A stretch of DNA of 13,410 nucleotides from Chloroflexi bacterium RBG_19FT_COMBO_55_16 (GTDB lineage Bacteria > Chloroflexota > Anaerolineae > Anaerolineales > UBA4823): contig MGOK01000008.1 of NCBI GenBank assembly GCA_001795335.1, forward strand, positions 583-13,992, given 5' to 3'. This document shows positions 1 through 7,156 of the stretch, piece after piece (positions within the stretch are counted from its first letter, which is position 1; each line of letters opens with the position of its first letter). A program made the translations under genes and the position numbers. The notes under the pieces were generated by a model, which was given only the letters and a program-made list of their open reading frames with translations, was not told where the DNA came from and ran no database searches.

Positions 1-63
1 CGCCCAAACACCCCCATCCTCATTCCAACTTCGTAACTCCTATAAGTATAAAAGACAGGACTA

Positions 64-83
64 TTCGGGAAGGGTTTCCGGAA
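64..83 (-). terminator. Weak hairpin after the lipoprotein gene
   Basis: Just beyond the stop codon of the lipoprotein gene there is an inverted repeat (64-71 pairing with 76-83, one G-G mismatch, four-base loop). On the minus strand it is followed by a partly T-rich tract (TAGTCCTGTCTTTT). It could act as a Rho-independent terminator, but the U-tract is poor. Confidence 0.35.
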
Positions 84-89
84 TTGATG

Positions 90-1613
90 CTAAGGCGCTC
101 TGGCGAAATGTATTTCAATTCCCCGCTTAGTGGAACCAAGCACGTAAAGAGACCCATCCTCAGTGACCGCCACCCGGCCGGATAAGGATAACTCTGTATA
201 TTGACCCCGCGGCAGGGTGACATCTTTCAAGATCTTCCCTGCAGGATCAATCCAAACTGCGCGGACCTGTTCGTATCCATCAAAGATCAACAGGTACCCT
301 TGGGGCGTCTTTTCGAAGTCCACGAGCCCACTGATACCTGAAGCAGAATGAACTTCAAAAGCAACCTCTTCTTTGAGGTCGGCGAAACGTGCGGTATACA
401 TATCAAAACCCTTCTCACTTTCCACGAACCGGTAGGGGAATTCCCAGGTCTGTTTCTGTCTTTGGGCTTCCCTGTTGTTAACTTCGCCTTTGGAATTGAA
501 GGGCGCGACCAACCTGTAATCAAATTGATCGAGGACTTTAAGATCCTTCGTGATTTTCGATGGGAATTTCACATAAATCGGCGTCGCAACATCGATGTTC
601 CCATCAGGAAGGAGGCGGTAACAATAACGAATCGGTTCAAAACGATCGTCGACGTATTCACCCGCAAAATCAAAAATCACAAGCTGACCGTTCTGGTCGA
701 ATGCCAGGTCTCCCTCATTGTTGTAGGTGAAAGGCAGCGGAAAGCTTGCATAACTTTCCTCATTGGGATTGTAAATGATTACTCGCTCGTTCACCGGGTC
801 CATTAGCGCAATTCTGCCATCCTCCGCCACATCCATAGCAGGCGGAGCAATGATATATCGGCCTCCTTGGTCAATTCCCTGACGCACTTTGTCCGGTCCA
901 TAGCCCCAGAAAAAGTCGTATACCTTGTCGCCGGGTTCCACTGCATTTTCAGCGGGTAATTCTATGAATATGAAGTTCGTTGTGGCAAACAGATCGATCG
1001 TCCCCGCAACCGGGTAGCGCAGGGTGTAGCCCGCTTCCGGAACCGCAAATTCCGCATAATAGCGCAAGGGCCTCCCTGCTTGATCGGTAGCCAGCAGCCT
1101 GGCGACCAGGGGTTCCATCCCGTTCACATTTTCAATAGTGAGTGGGATGGTCTGATATGCTTCAGTATCTCCGTATGCATAATACAGGACAGGCTCAAGC
1201 CGGCAGTATCTTTGCAGCTCCGTACAATAAATCGTATTCACCAGATCAAACGCTAGTCTGACCGTGTCATCCACTCCGGCAATCATCGGCGGACTGTGCA
1301 TAACATCAATTGGCTGAAAAATATCAGGGTCATATTGGGAAAGATCAAACACGAAAAGCGGGGTGGGTGTAGCGGTTAGCGTTGGTTCGAATGTGGGGGT
1401 TACACTTGGTGTGGATGTAGATAAGAGGGTGGGTGTACGCTTCGGTGTTTCCGAAAGCGCTAACGCGGCAGGTGGATGTTCAGTTGACAATAATCCCGTT
1501 GTCTCCGTTGGGATGAGAGTATTTGCCGGCGGGGGAGTCAAGCTACCACAGCCTGCCATGAACACAGGCAGAAGGAGGTAGAGGAATAGGATCGTCCTGG
1601 AGCTATTGGCCAT
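90..1613 (-). CDS. Lipoprotein with Thr/Pro-rich spacer and beta-propeller-like body
   Basis: The 507-residue product starts with a short hydrophobic signal (residues 7-21) ending in a lipobox-like MAGC, so Cys22 should be lipid-modified and the protein held on the outer face of the membrane. Residues about 24-85 are low-complexity and rich in Thr, Pro and Ser (repeated TPT/TPS patterns), a flexible spacer seen in many Anaerolineae surface proteins. The remainder is beta-rich. From about residue 240 on, phrases such as DVAEDGRIALMDPVNERVIIY, DLAFDQNGQLVIFDF and VAVTEDGSLYVLG repeat at blade-like spacing, suggesting an NHL/SMP-30-type propeller. No catalytic motif is recognisable. It is monocistronic, divergent from the small gene at 1814, with a TATAAT promoter close upstream. 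The start is taken as the ATG that directly begins the signal peptide; no clear Shine-Dalgarno precedes it. The lipoprotein assignment is firm, the fold probable, the function unknown. Confidence 0.85.
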   Translation of the reverse strand: MANSSRTILFLYLLLPVFMAGCGSLTPPPANTLIPTETTGLLSTEHPPAALALSETPKRTPTLLSTSTPSVTPTFEPTLTATPTPLFVFDLSQYDPDIFQPIDVMHSPPMIAGVDDTVRLAFDLVNTIYCTELQRYCRLEPVLYYAYGDTEAYQTIPLTIENVNGMEPLVARLLATDQAGRPLRYYAEFAVPEAGYTLRYPVAGTIDLFATTNFIFIELPAENAVEPGDKVYDFFWGYGPDKVRQGIDQGGRYIIAPPAMDVAEDGRIALMDPVNERVIIYNPNEESYASFPLPFTYNNEGDLAFDQNGQLVIFDFAGEYVDDRFEPIRYCYRLLPDGNIDVATPIYVKFPSKITKDLKVLDQFDYRLVAPFNSKGEVNNREAQRQKQTWEFPYRFVESEKGFDMYTARFADLKEEVAFEVHSASGISGLVDFEKTPQGYLLIFDGYEQVRAVWIDPAGKILKDVTLPRGQYTELSLSGRVAVTEDGSLYVLGSTKRGIEIHFARAP

Positions 1614-1639
1614 TTTCTACACCATTGCCATTTTATGTA

Positions 1640-1667
1640 ATTATAGATCAAGGAATGAAATTGCCAC
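1640..1667 (-). promoter_or_regulatory. Promoter of the lipoprotein gene
   Basis: On the minus strand a perfect TATAAT (-10) lies at 1640-1645, with GTGGCA (4 of 6 matches to TTGACA) 16 bases upstream at 1662-1667. Transcription would begin near 1633, leaving about 20 untranslated bases before the ATG at 1613. The -10 is convincing, the -35 is modest. Confidence 0.6.
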
Positions 1668-1682
1668 ATTAAAACTTGCAAC

Positions 1683-1697
1683 AATATTCACAATATT
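1683..1697. promoter_or_regulatory. AATATT-CAC-AATATT dyad, possible operator
   Basis: Two AATATT half-sites separated by three bases form a repeat that is both direct and inverted, because AATATT is itself palindromic. It lies between the divergent genes at 1613 and 1814, about 15 bases upstream of the -35 of the minus-strand promoter. The placement suits a regulator acting on one or both genes. It may equally be chance in an AT-rich spacer. Confidence 0.3.
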
Positions 1698-1714
1698 ACC
1701 TTGGATCACCATCG

Positions 1715-1759
1715 CTCCGGTTCCGACTTTCTACATGTCGGAACCAGAGTTTTCTTTTA
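1715..1759 (+). terminator. Strong intrinsic-terminator-like hairpin in the leader of the small gene
   Basis: GGTTCCGAC (1719-1727) pairs perfectly with GTCGGAACC (1737-1745) across a nine-base loop. After one mismatch, CTC/GAG adds three more pairs, and TTTTCTTTT follows at 1750-1758. That is a textbook plus-strand terminator. No plus-strand gene precedes it in the window, and it lies about 55 bases before the ATG at 1814. It therefore either ends a short leader or non-coding transcript (attenuation) or stops antisense transcripts from the lipoprotein promoter region. Confidence 0.65.
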
Positions 1760-1813
1760 CCCCCTAATGCGCATAAGGGACTTTCAAATCCATGAGGTAA
1801 AAGAGGTGCATTT

Positions 1814-2062
1814 ATGACAGATAAGAGTGTAATTCAAAACTTTTCCGAAAACCCTGACGCACAAGAAAAACGAGTATCAAGGGAGGATATAACCCCTTCC
1901 CTGGAGCCGCGACTTCCAGACAGGCTTCCTCAGAGCCTGATCGAATGGTTGGCGCGCATCAACCGGCGTTATCTGGCGCTCAACCAGGAAAAGACCAACA
2001 ACACCAGCGAATGTATCTCGCGAGCTGCTCCTGGATTGAACGTGAGCTGTGAAATGTTCTAG
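1814..2062 (+). CDS. Small protein of unknown function (82 residues)
   Basis: I do not recognise this protein. It is soluble and highly charged, with no signal peptide or membrane segment. The first 35 residues are polar (Asp, Glu, Lys, Arg, Pro), followed by a likely amphipathic helix around LPQSLIEWLARINRRYLALN (residues 39-58) and a polar C-terminus with two cysteines. The start is supported by AGAGGTG about six bases upstream of the ATG. A strong terminator-like hairpin lies in its presumed leader, and a weaker hairpin with six Ts overlaps its stop, so it is probably a monocistronic unit separate from the radical SAM gene that follows, which has its own promoter. Coding status is likely but rests on start signals and composition only. 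Confidence 0.6.
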   Translation: MTDKSVIQNFSENPDAQEKRVSREDITPSLEPRLPDRLPQSLIEWLARINRRYLALNQEKTNNTSECISRAAPGLNVSCEMF

Positions 2063-2072
2063 ACAGTTTTTT
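2047..2072 (+). terminator. Weak terminator overlapping the end of the small gene
   Basis: CTGT (2047-2050) pairs with ACAG (2063-2066), with an inner GAA/TTC pairing and a three-base bulge. TTTTTT follows at 2067-2072. The stem is short, but the uninterrupted T-run directly after the stop codon (2060-2062) suggests transcription ends here. Confidence 0.4.
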
Positions 2073-2121
2073 CCGATCCTCGCTCAAATTACTTCTTCGA
2101 ACCAGACCGCAAATCTGCCGC

Positions 2122-2149
2122 TTGGGAAAGACGACCATTAAGGTATAAT
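2122..2149 (+). promoter_or_regulatory. Promoter of the plus-strand radical SAM gene
   Basis: A perfect TATAAT at 2144-2149 has TTGGGA (4 of 6) 16 bases upstream at 2122-2127. The start point would be near 2156, giving a leader of about 13 bases. This excludes the in-frame TTG at 2151 as the translation start and points to the ATG at 2169, which has AAGGA at 2159-2163. Confidence 0.6.
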
Positions 2150-2168
2150 TTTGCTAGTAAGGACCAAA

Positions 2169-3461
2169 ATGTCCAGAGTGGCGATCGTCTTTCCGTATTT
2201 TCGCACCAGGGCGCCGACGGAGATGCTCTTCCCTCCCCTCGGGGCGGCCTTCCTGACCAGTCAACTACGCCAGCTGCGCATCGAAACCAGGATCTTTGAC
2301 TGCACCTTCACCACCTTCCGGCAACTGCAAAAGGACTTAACCGCCTACCAGCCAGAGATTGTGGGGATTTACTCGATGGTTTCTATGAGCAGAAACACCT
2401 TTCGGATCGCCGAGATGGTCAGAGCGCATCTCCCGCATAGCCTGACCGTCGCCGGCGGACCCTTACCCACCCTCTACCCCGAACGATACAGCCGCCATTT
2501 CGACGCCGTTTTCCGGGGTGAGGCGGATTTGAGCTTTCCTCTCTTTTGCCAGGATTTCTTTGCCCGCAACCTCTCTCGCCACAGGTTGGAAGACCTGGCG
2601 TTGCACAGCTATGCTGGTCTCTTTATACAAAATAACGGTCTGCAAGTAGACAACCCGACCGTCCACTACAAAGAACAGGTAGTCAACTCCTTCCCCCTCC
2701 CGGATCGGAGCGACTTTGACCACGCCGCTTATCAAAAGGAATGGCTCGCTAAGACAGGATCGGCGGCTACTTCGATCATGATCACTCTCGGGTGCCCGTT
2801 CAATTGTGATTTTTGCTCCAGGCCGGTGTTCGGCGGCCTCTACCGCCGGCGGGATCTGGATCTGGTTTTTGCGGAGATCGATCAAATCCGCCGCCTGGGT
2901 TACGAGAGCCTGTGGATCGCGGATGATAACTTCACTTTGGATCTTGCCTTCTTGAGAAAATTCTGCCAACGTATAGCTGGCCAGCAGATGAGCTGGAGCT
3001 GTCTCTCCCGCGTGACCGGGATCAACGCCGAAATCGCCTCTGAGATGAAGCAAGCCGGCTGCCAGCGAGTCTACCTGGGGCTGGAGACAGGCGATCAGAC
3101 CACGCTGGAGCTGATGAACAAGAAGGCTTCGGTGGAAGAGGGCATTAACGCAGTGCACCACTTCCGCAGAGCTGGGATCGAAGTTGCCGCCTTCTTTATT
3201 GTCGGTTATCCAGGGGAGACTATTTCTTCGATTGAGAAAACCTTCCAGCTTGCTCTGACTCTCCCCCTTGATTACATATCTTTCAATGTCCCTTACCCGC
3301 TGCCTGGTTCCAGGCTGTTCGACCGCGTCAGCGGGTTGGACGAGAGAGATTGGAACAAAGAAAACGAAGTGACCTTTATCTATACCTCAGAGTTTGATCC
3401 GCGCTGGCTGAAACGCCGCATTGGGCAAACCATGCAGGCCTTCGCCGAGAAGAAGATGTGA
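2169..3461 (+). CDS. B12-binding-type radical SAM enzyme, paralogue A
   Basis: The 430-residue enzyme has the two-domain layout of class B (cobalamin-binding) radical SAM proteins such as the BchE/HpnJ/HpnR group. Residues 1-130 form a Rossmann-like B12-binding domain (VAIVFPYF, PPLGAAFL, then AGGPLPT and VFRGEADLSF). The radical SAM barrel follows, with CPFNCDFC at residues 209-216 (C-x3-C-x2-C) to hold the SAM-binding 4Fe-4S cluster. WIADDNFTL, YLGLETG and GYPGET are typical barrel motifs. The DxHxxG lower-ligand motif of B12 domains is absent (DCTF instead), as in many class B enzymes. The substrate is unknown; methylation or rearrangement of a lipid or glycan would fit the neighbours. The ATG at 2169 is preferred over the upstream TTG because of the promoter and AAGGA. 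It converges on a clear paralogue at 3498-4871. Confidence 0.85.
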   Translation: MSRVAIVFPYFRTRAPTEMLFPPLGAAFLTSQLRQLRIETRIFDCTFTTFRQLQKDLTAYQPEIVGIYSMVSMSRNTFRIAEMVRAHLPHSLTVAGGPLPTLYPERYSRHFDAVFRGEADLSFPLFCQDFFARNLSRHRLEDLALHSYAGLFIQNNGLQVDNPTVHYKEQVVNSFPLPDRSDFDHAAYQKEWLAKTGSAATSIMITLGCPFNCDFCSRPVFGGLYRRRDLDLVFAEIDQIRRLGYESLWIADDNFTLDLAFLRKFCQRIAGQQMSWSCLSRVTGINAEIASEMKQAGCQRVYLGLETGDQTTLELMNKKASVEEGINAVHHFRRAGIEVAAFFIVGYPGETISSIEKTFQLALTLPLDYISFNVPYPLPGSRLFDRVSGLDERDWNKENEVTFIYTSEFDPRWLKRRIGQTMQAFAEKKM

Positions 3462-3465
3462 CCTG

Positions 3466-3487
3466 GATTCAATCGAAAAATCGAATC
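3466..3487. terminator. Short dyad between convergent radical SAM genes
   Basis: GATTC (3466-3470) and GAATC (3483-3487) flank an AT-rich centre in the 36-base gap between two convergent stop codons. It could form a weak two-way hairpin, but it is short, AT-rich and lacks a proper T-tract, so terminator function is doubtful. Confidence 0.25.
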
Positions 3488-3497
3488 TGTGCTCTCC

Positions 3498-4871
3498 CTA
3501 TTTCAAAAGTCTCAACATCAGATCGGAAGGCTTTTCAAACAGCCTCAGGAAGAGAGGCGCGGCCTTCCCCAACCGTCTTCTCGTCTCGAACTGGACATGG
3601 CCTTTAAGGATCCCAAACCACATCTTGAACTCTGAGAACTCGGAATCATAAATCAGTACGTGGCTCCAAAGCAGGCTATCTTCTGGTCGCCAGGCGCGGA
3701 AAATCTGGTTCTTGACCCGCTCGTAGAGCGCCGTTCCAGGCAGGGGGTATGGCATGGTAAGTCCCAGGTAATCCAGGGGTAGCGAGGTTGCAAACCTCAA
3801 CGTCTCCAGCACCGTTTCGTCTGTTTCGCCAGGGTAGAACAAGATGAAGAAGGCGCCCACCTCTAGCCCGGCCTGGTGTGCAGCTTCCACGGCGTTGCGC
3901 GCTTGCGCTGTAGTGATCTCTTTCTTCATCAGCTTCAGGATGCGGTCGTTGCCAGACTCGATGCCAAAGTAAATCCTGGCGCAGCCCGCCGTCTTCATCT
4001 CTACCGCAGTGGCGTAATCCAGGGTATCGACCCGGCCTAAGCACTCCCACTGGAATTGGAGTCCTCTTTTCTTGATCTCTGCGCAGACCGCCAATACCCG
4101 GCGGCGGTTCAAGGTGAAGACATCATCGGCAAAGGCAATGCGGTCATATCCCAGCGCCAGCGCCTCTTCGATCTCATCCACAACGTTCCCCGGTGAACGT
4201 ACGCGGTATGTACCCCCAAAGACAACATTGCTGCAGAACTCGCAGTGAAACGGGCAGCCACGCGTGCTCATTACCGTGGTGATCGAGTAGCCGTATTTCT
4301 TCTTCCCAAAACGTATATAACTCTCGTTTGGGAACAACTGCCTGGCAGGGAATGGAAGCCGGTCCAGATCTTTATTAAAGGGCCTCACCGTAGTCTCGAG
4401 ATGCCCTGCTTCCCCCGCCTCTCGGGCAAATGCCTGGTTGCGATAGACGAGACCCGCTACACAGCTCCAGTCAGTCCCCTCCTCCCAGGCGCTTAATAGC
4501 TCGATCAGCGTTTGTTCTCCCTCCCCGCGCACGACGACATCGAAATCGTCCAGGAAGGGGAGCGGGTCACAGGTAGGCAGGGGGCCGCCGGCGATCAGCA
4601 GCCGGCATTGATCACGCAGACGCCTGGCAAACCACAGGCAATCTTCCACCAGGGTCACCATACAATAGATGCCCACCACCTCTGCACCCGTTGCTAAAGC
4701 CTGGCTCAGCGCCTCGTCTCTTTTCATAAAGGTGCAGTCCAGCAGGTGTACCGTATACCCTGCCTGCTGAAGGCTGGAAGCGATATACCCCAAACCGAGG
4801 GGGGGAAACCGGAAGACTGACCGGTCACGCCGGGGTTTAAAAAAGGGGTAGATCAGCAATACGGAAGTCAT
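3498..4871 (-). CDS. B12-binding-type radical SAM enzyme, paralogue B
   Basis: This 457-residue protein shares its layout and many phrases with the plus-strand paralogue: FPPLGLGYIASSL, LLDCTF, AGGPLPT, FDVVVRGEGE, CPFHCEFC, IAFADDVFTL, RIYFGIESG, FYPGET, SLPLDY and PYPLPGTAL. The cluster cysteines are C206, C210 and C213. The N-terminal B12 domain again lacks DxHxxG. It is about 30 residues longer at the C-terminus than its paralogue, ending in a basic, partly hydrophobic tail (QFETRRRLGKAAPLFLRLFE) that might touch membranes. Its ATG overlaps the stop of the preceding 305-residue gene (ATGA at 4871-4868), a sign of translational coupling and hence of shared function. It is the last gene of the minus-strand glycan block. 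The family is certain, the reaction unknown; a methyltransferase or other C-C bond chemistry on a lipid or sugar is the natural guess. Confidence 0.85.
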   Translation of the reverse strand: MTSVLLIYPFFKPRRDRSVFRFPPLGLGYIASSLQQAGYTVHLLDCTFMKRDEALSQALATGAEVVGIYCMVTLVEDCLWFARRLRDQCRLLIAGGPLPTCDPLPFLDDFDVVVRGEGEQTLIELLSAWEEGTDWSCVAGLVYRNQAFAREAGEAGHLETTVRPFNKDLDRLPFPARQLFPNESYIRFGKKKYGYSITTVMSTRGCPFHCEFCSNVVFGGTYRVRSPGNVVDEIEEALALGYDRIAFADDVFTLNRRRVLAVCAEIKKRGLQFQWECLGRVDTLDYATAVEMKTAGCARIYFGIESGNDRILKLMKKEITTAQARNAVEAAHQAGLEVGAFFILFYPGETDETVLETLRFATSLPLDYLGLTMPYPLPGTALYERVKNQIFRAWRPEDSLLWSHVLIYDSEFSEFKMWFGILKGHVQFETRRRLGKAAPLFLRLFEKPSDLMLRLLK

Positions 4872-5785
4872 GCCAGCCTTTCGATGCCCAATGTGTACCT
4901 GAATGATTGGCAGGTCGGCGGGAGCGAATAACCAAAACCAGACCAGGCCAGGCGCGAACCGATTAGCTCCCTCCCCCGGAACAGGCGCGCCCCATCGATT
5001 TGCTGGAGGTTAAAGGCCAGGCGATGGACGCGACTAAGGAAAGAAGCTCTTTCGGCGGTCACTTCATCCCAACTCCCGATCGCCTCTCCATGCAGGAGCA
5101 AACCACTGGAATCTGAATACGTGTCGAAGTGATGGGCTCCCTGCTCATTCATCAAAATCACTTCTGTCACGCCACCCTGTGGCGCGCCATTCAATGGCAC
5201 ACCGGCCTTCGGTACGCCATCCTTCGGCACGCCAGTCGTATCGACATCCACCGCAATGACCCCGGCCTGGGAATCGATCGTGTAGTTTACTTTTACTGCA
5301 TGGTTGCACCCGGCATCTTCAAAGGTGGTTTGCCAGCCGAACTTGCTGCGCAGCGTATTGGATAAAGCTGTCAAAGGACCTCGCGCCAGGGGGAAACGGC
5401 GGTACACATCTGCCAGATGGTTCTTTATCCAGTAGAGCGATCTGCTCTTGACGCTCCCCAGGCTTTGACTTGTTAGCCTTTCCTCCAGGTTCATAAAAAA
5501 TATGGCCGTGATCTCCTGGCGTGCGCCCACCTCCGAGCAAGCCAGCTCGATCCCTCCCGGAAAGATGGTTTTAACTCCCAGCTTGAGAATTGGGACGCCA
5601 AAACCCACCCCCTCTTCGGCCAGTTCTTGACCATTGGAAATCAAAATCAGCCCCTTCTGCAATCGGGAAGTCGGGTAACCTTCTCCATTTGTGATCCCCG
5701 GCCCGATCTTCAGGCAAATATCTGAGAACAACGGAATAGTGATGTCCATACCCGAAGTCTTTTCACCGGAAAGTTTCTTCGCCAT
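4868..5785 (-). CDS. Protein of unknown family, coupled to radical SAM enzyme
   Basis: I do not recognise this 305-residue protein. It has no signal peptide or membrane helix and looks beta-rich, with several glycine-rich turns (KIGPGITNGEGYP, EEGVGFGVPILKLG, KTIFPGGIELACSEVG). The middle section (about 100-150) is basic and helical (SLYWIKNHLADVYRRFPLA). Residues about 185-206 are five near-copies of a G-V-P-x-x pentapeptide, matching a 15-base DNA minisatellite; the chain then continues with EVILMNEQGAHHFDTYSD. The start at 5785 has AAGGCGGA eight bases or so upstream; an internal ATG at codon 13 has no ribosome site. It lies 48 bases after the GT-C gene and overlaps the radical SAM gene by four bases, so it is surely co-translated with that enzyme and may be its partner or substrate-handling factor. 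That role is inference only. Confidence 0.75.
   Translation of the reverse strand: MAKKLSGEKTSGMDITIPLFSDICLKIGPGITNGEGYPTSRLQKGLILISNGQELAEEGVGFGVPILKLGVKTIFPGGIELACSEVGARQEITAIFFMNLEERLTSQSLGSVKSRSLYWIKNHLADVYRRFPLARGPLTALSNTLRSKFGWQTTFEDAGCNHAVKVNYTIDSQAGVIAVDVDTTGVPKDGVPKAGVPLNGAPQGGVTEVILMNEQGAHHFDTYSDSSGLLLHGEAIGSWDEVTAERASFLSRVHRLAFNLQQIDGARLFRGRELIGSRLAWSGFGYSLPPTCQSFRYTLGIERLA
5166..5240. repeat. In-frame 15-base minisatellite inside the unknown gene
   Basis: About five degenerate copies of a 15-base unit run through this stretch; the clearest begin at 5181, 5196, 5211 and 5226, with consensus near GGCACGCCATCCTTC on the plus strand. They encode G-V-P-x-x pentapeptides on the minus strand (residues 185-206 of the product). 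Because the period is a multiple of three, copy number can change without breaking the frame. Confidence 0.75.
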
Positions 5786-5833
5786 CAGATCCGCCTTGCT
5801 TACCCAGATTCGACAGCATCAAACCAGACCACC

Positions 5834-7156
5834 TCATGCCTGGGTCGCCAACAGATCGCTGCGCGCCCCATCTACCTGGGATGGCGCGCTTTTGAAACAG
5901 GTGACAACGATCCACCAACCCGCCATGTGCCACGGAATTACGAAGGCGATGCGGGCAACTAATCTGAATGTGCGAAATTCTTCCAGCACATTCAGCATAC
6001 TCTCCATGGCATGCGGAAAATTCAGTGAGAGCAGCTGGGGCGGCGAGGCATTAAATATGGTAATGACCAGGGGGAGAATCCATATTGCATTAAGCGCCAG
6101 GCTTTTGAGCTCTCCGGTGGCAGTTAAGATCAGCGCCAGGGGTAGGATCAAGATCACGTTCGGCTCTGACAACCAGGTGCGCGTGAGATAAAAAACCAGG
6201 ATCATCCCCAGGCTTTTCCGCATAAGGTCTGTGAATCCAAATATGCCGCGCCTCAATGTGTAAATAGCGATCCCCATGGCTGGGATCCAGGCCAGGCCCA
6301 ATAGCCACCAACCTCCTGGAAGGCGATAAGTATCCTTAAGCAGCTCAAAGAACGTCATCATCGACATCGCACCAGCAACGGTGAAATGTGCGTTCCACCC
6401 CCGCAGGATCGGGGTTAAGTCCCACCCCCACACAAGGAATGGGAGCGAGCAGAACAGGATCAGGCTGGCAGAGAACCAAAGGGCATAACGGAACGCCTGG
6501 CGAGACGATTTTCCTGGCAGATAGAGGACGGCCACGGGAAATAACGGCAGGGCGATGGGCTTAAAGGCGATCGCCAAGGCAAGCAAGATAGCTGAACTCA
6601 GCAACTTGCCCTTATCCAGGCTAACCAGACATAAAAGCGAGAGCAAGGCGACGATTGAATCGAACTGGCCCCATGCGGAACCAAAATAAAGGATAGGTGG
6701 ACATAGCAACATAAAGATCCAGGCTTTTCGAATTACCGCCGCTTCCGCCCTTAGATTTTTAAGGATATCAGCTACCAGGTAAGCGAGATAGATATTGGCC
6801 GCGATTACAGGCAGCTTGATGACCAGGTTGTAGACCATCAGATTGGGAACCAATGCATACACACTTCGGTATAAGATTCCCAACACGAGCGGCCAGGGAG
6901 GTGGATAGCCCACGCTGTTCATTCCCTGAAATGAGTTGTTTTGGAAAACTGCCGTGAGATCCTGAGCGACATACGGATTCTGCCCGCTGCCAACCAGGTA
7001 TCCAGTAGCCATAAAGATGGGCATGTCGTACGCGTGCCCGAAGACGATCCCAAGGGTAAGTTGGAGGAGCACACTCAGCAGCAGGATAGACTGGTCCTGG
7101 GTTAAGAGCTGCTTCCACACGCCGTTAACTCGCCCGAATGAGACGGAGCCTCGCAT
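5834..7156 (-). CDS. Polytopic GT-C/GT87-like glycosyltransferase
   Basis: This 440-residue protein is mostly hydrophobic, with roughly nine to eleven membrane helices. After the first helix comes an outward loop with HAYDMPIF (Asp44) and then GYLVGSGQNPYV, resembling the acidic catalytic loop of GT-C enzymes and the D...Y...G.xxPY pattern of the DUF2029/GT87 mannosyltransferase family. NSVGYPPPWPLVLG follows, another feature of that family. Such enzymes use polyprenyl-phosphate sugars on the outer face of the membrane. The ATG at 7156 has GAGGG seven bases upstream. The gene sits 93 bases after the GT2 gene, across a 15-base tandem repeat, and 48 bases before the unknown 305-residue gene, within one co-directional block. 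The GT-C class is likely; the sugar and acceptor cannot be told. Confidence 0.75.
   Translation of the reverse strand: MRGSVSFGRVNGVWKQLLTQDQSILLLSVLLQLTLGIVFGHAYDMPIFMATGYLVGSGQNPYVAQDLTAVFQNNSFQGMNSVGYPPPWPLVLGILYRSVYALVPNLMVYNLVIKLPVIAANIYLAYLVADILKNLRAEAAVIRKAWIFMLLCPPILYFGSAWGQFDSIVALLSLLCLVSLDKGKLLSSAILLALAIAFKPIALPLFPVAVLYLPGKSSRQAFRYALWFSASLILFCSLPFLVWGWDLTPILRGWNAHFTVAGAMSMMTFFELLKDTYRLPGGWWLLGLAWIPAMGIAIYTLRRGIFGFTDLMRKSLGMILVFYLTRTWLSEPNVILILPLALILTATGELKSLALNAIWILPLVITIFNASPPQLLSLNFPHAMESMLNVLEEFRTFRLVARIAFVIPWHMAGWWIVVTCFKSAPSQVDGARSDLLATQA

Noticed and set aside
348..806. 152-codon plus-strand open frame
   Set aside because: It lies opposite the lipoprotein gene and has no ribosome site or recognisable domain.
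2463..3161. 232-codon open frame on the minus strand
   Set aside because: It is antisense to the radical SAM gene, whose motifs and promoter are clear; the antisense product shows no domain.
5691..6191. 166-codon plus-strand open frame
   Set aside because: It is antisense across the unknown gene and the GT-C gene and spans their junction; it reads as low-information shadow sequence.
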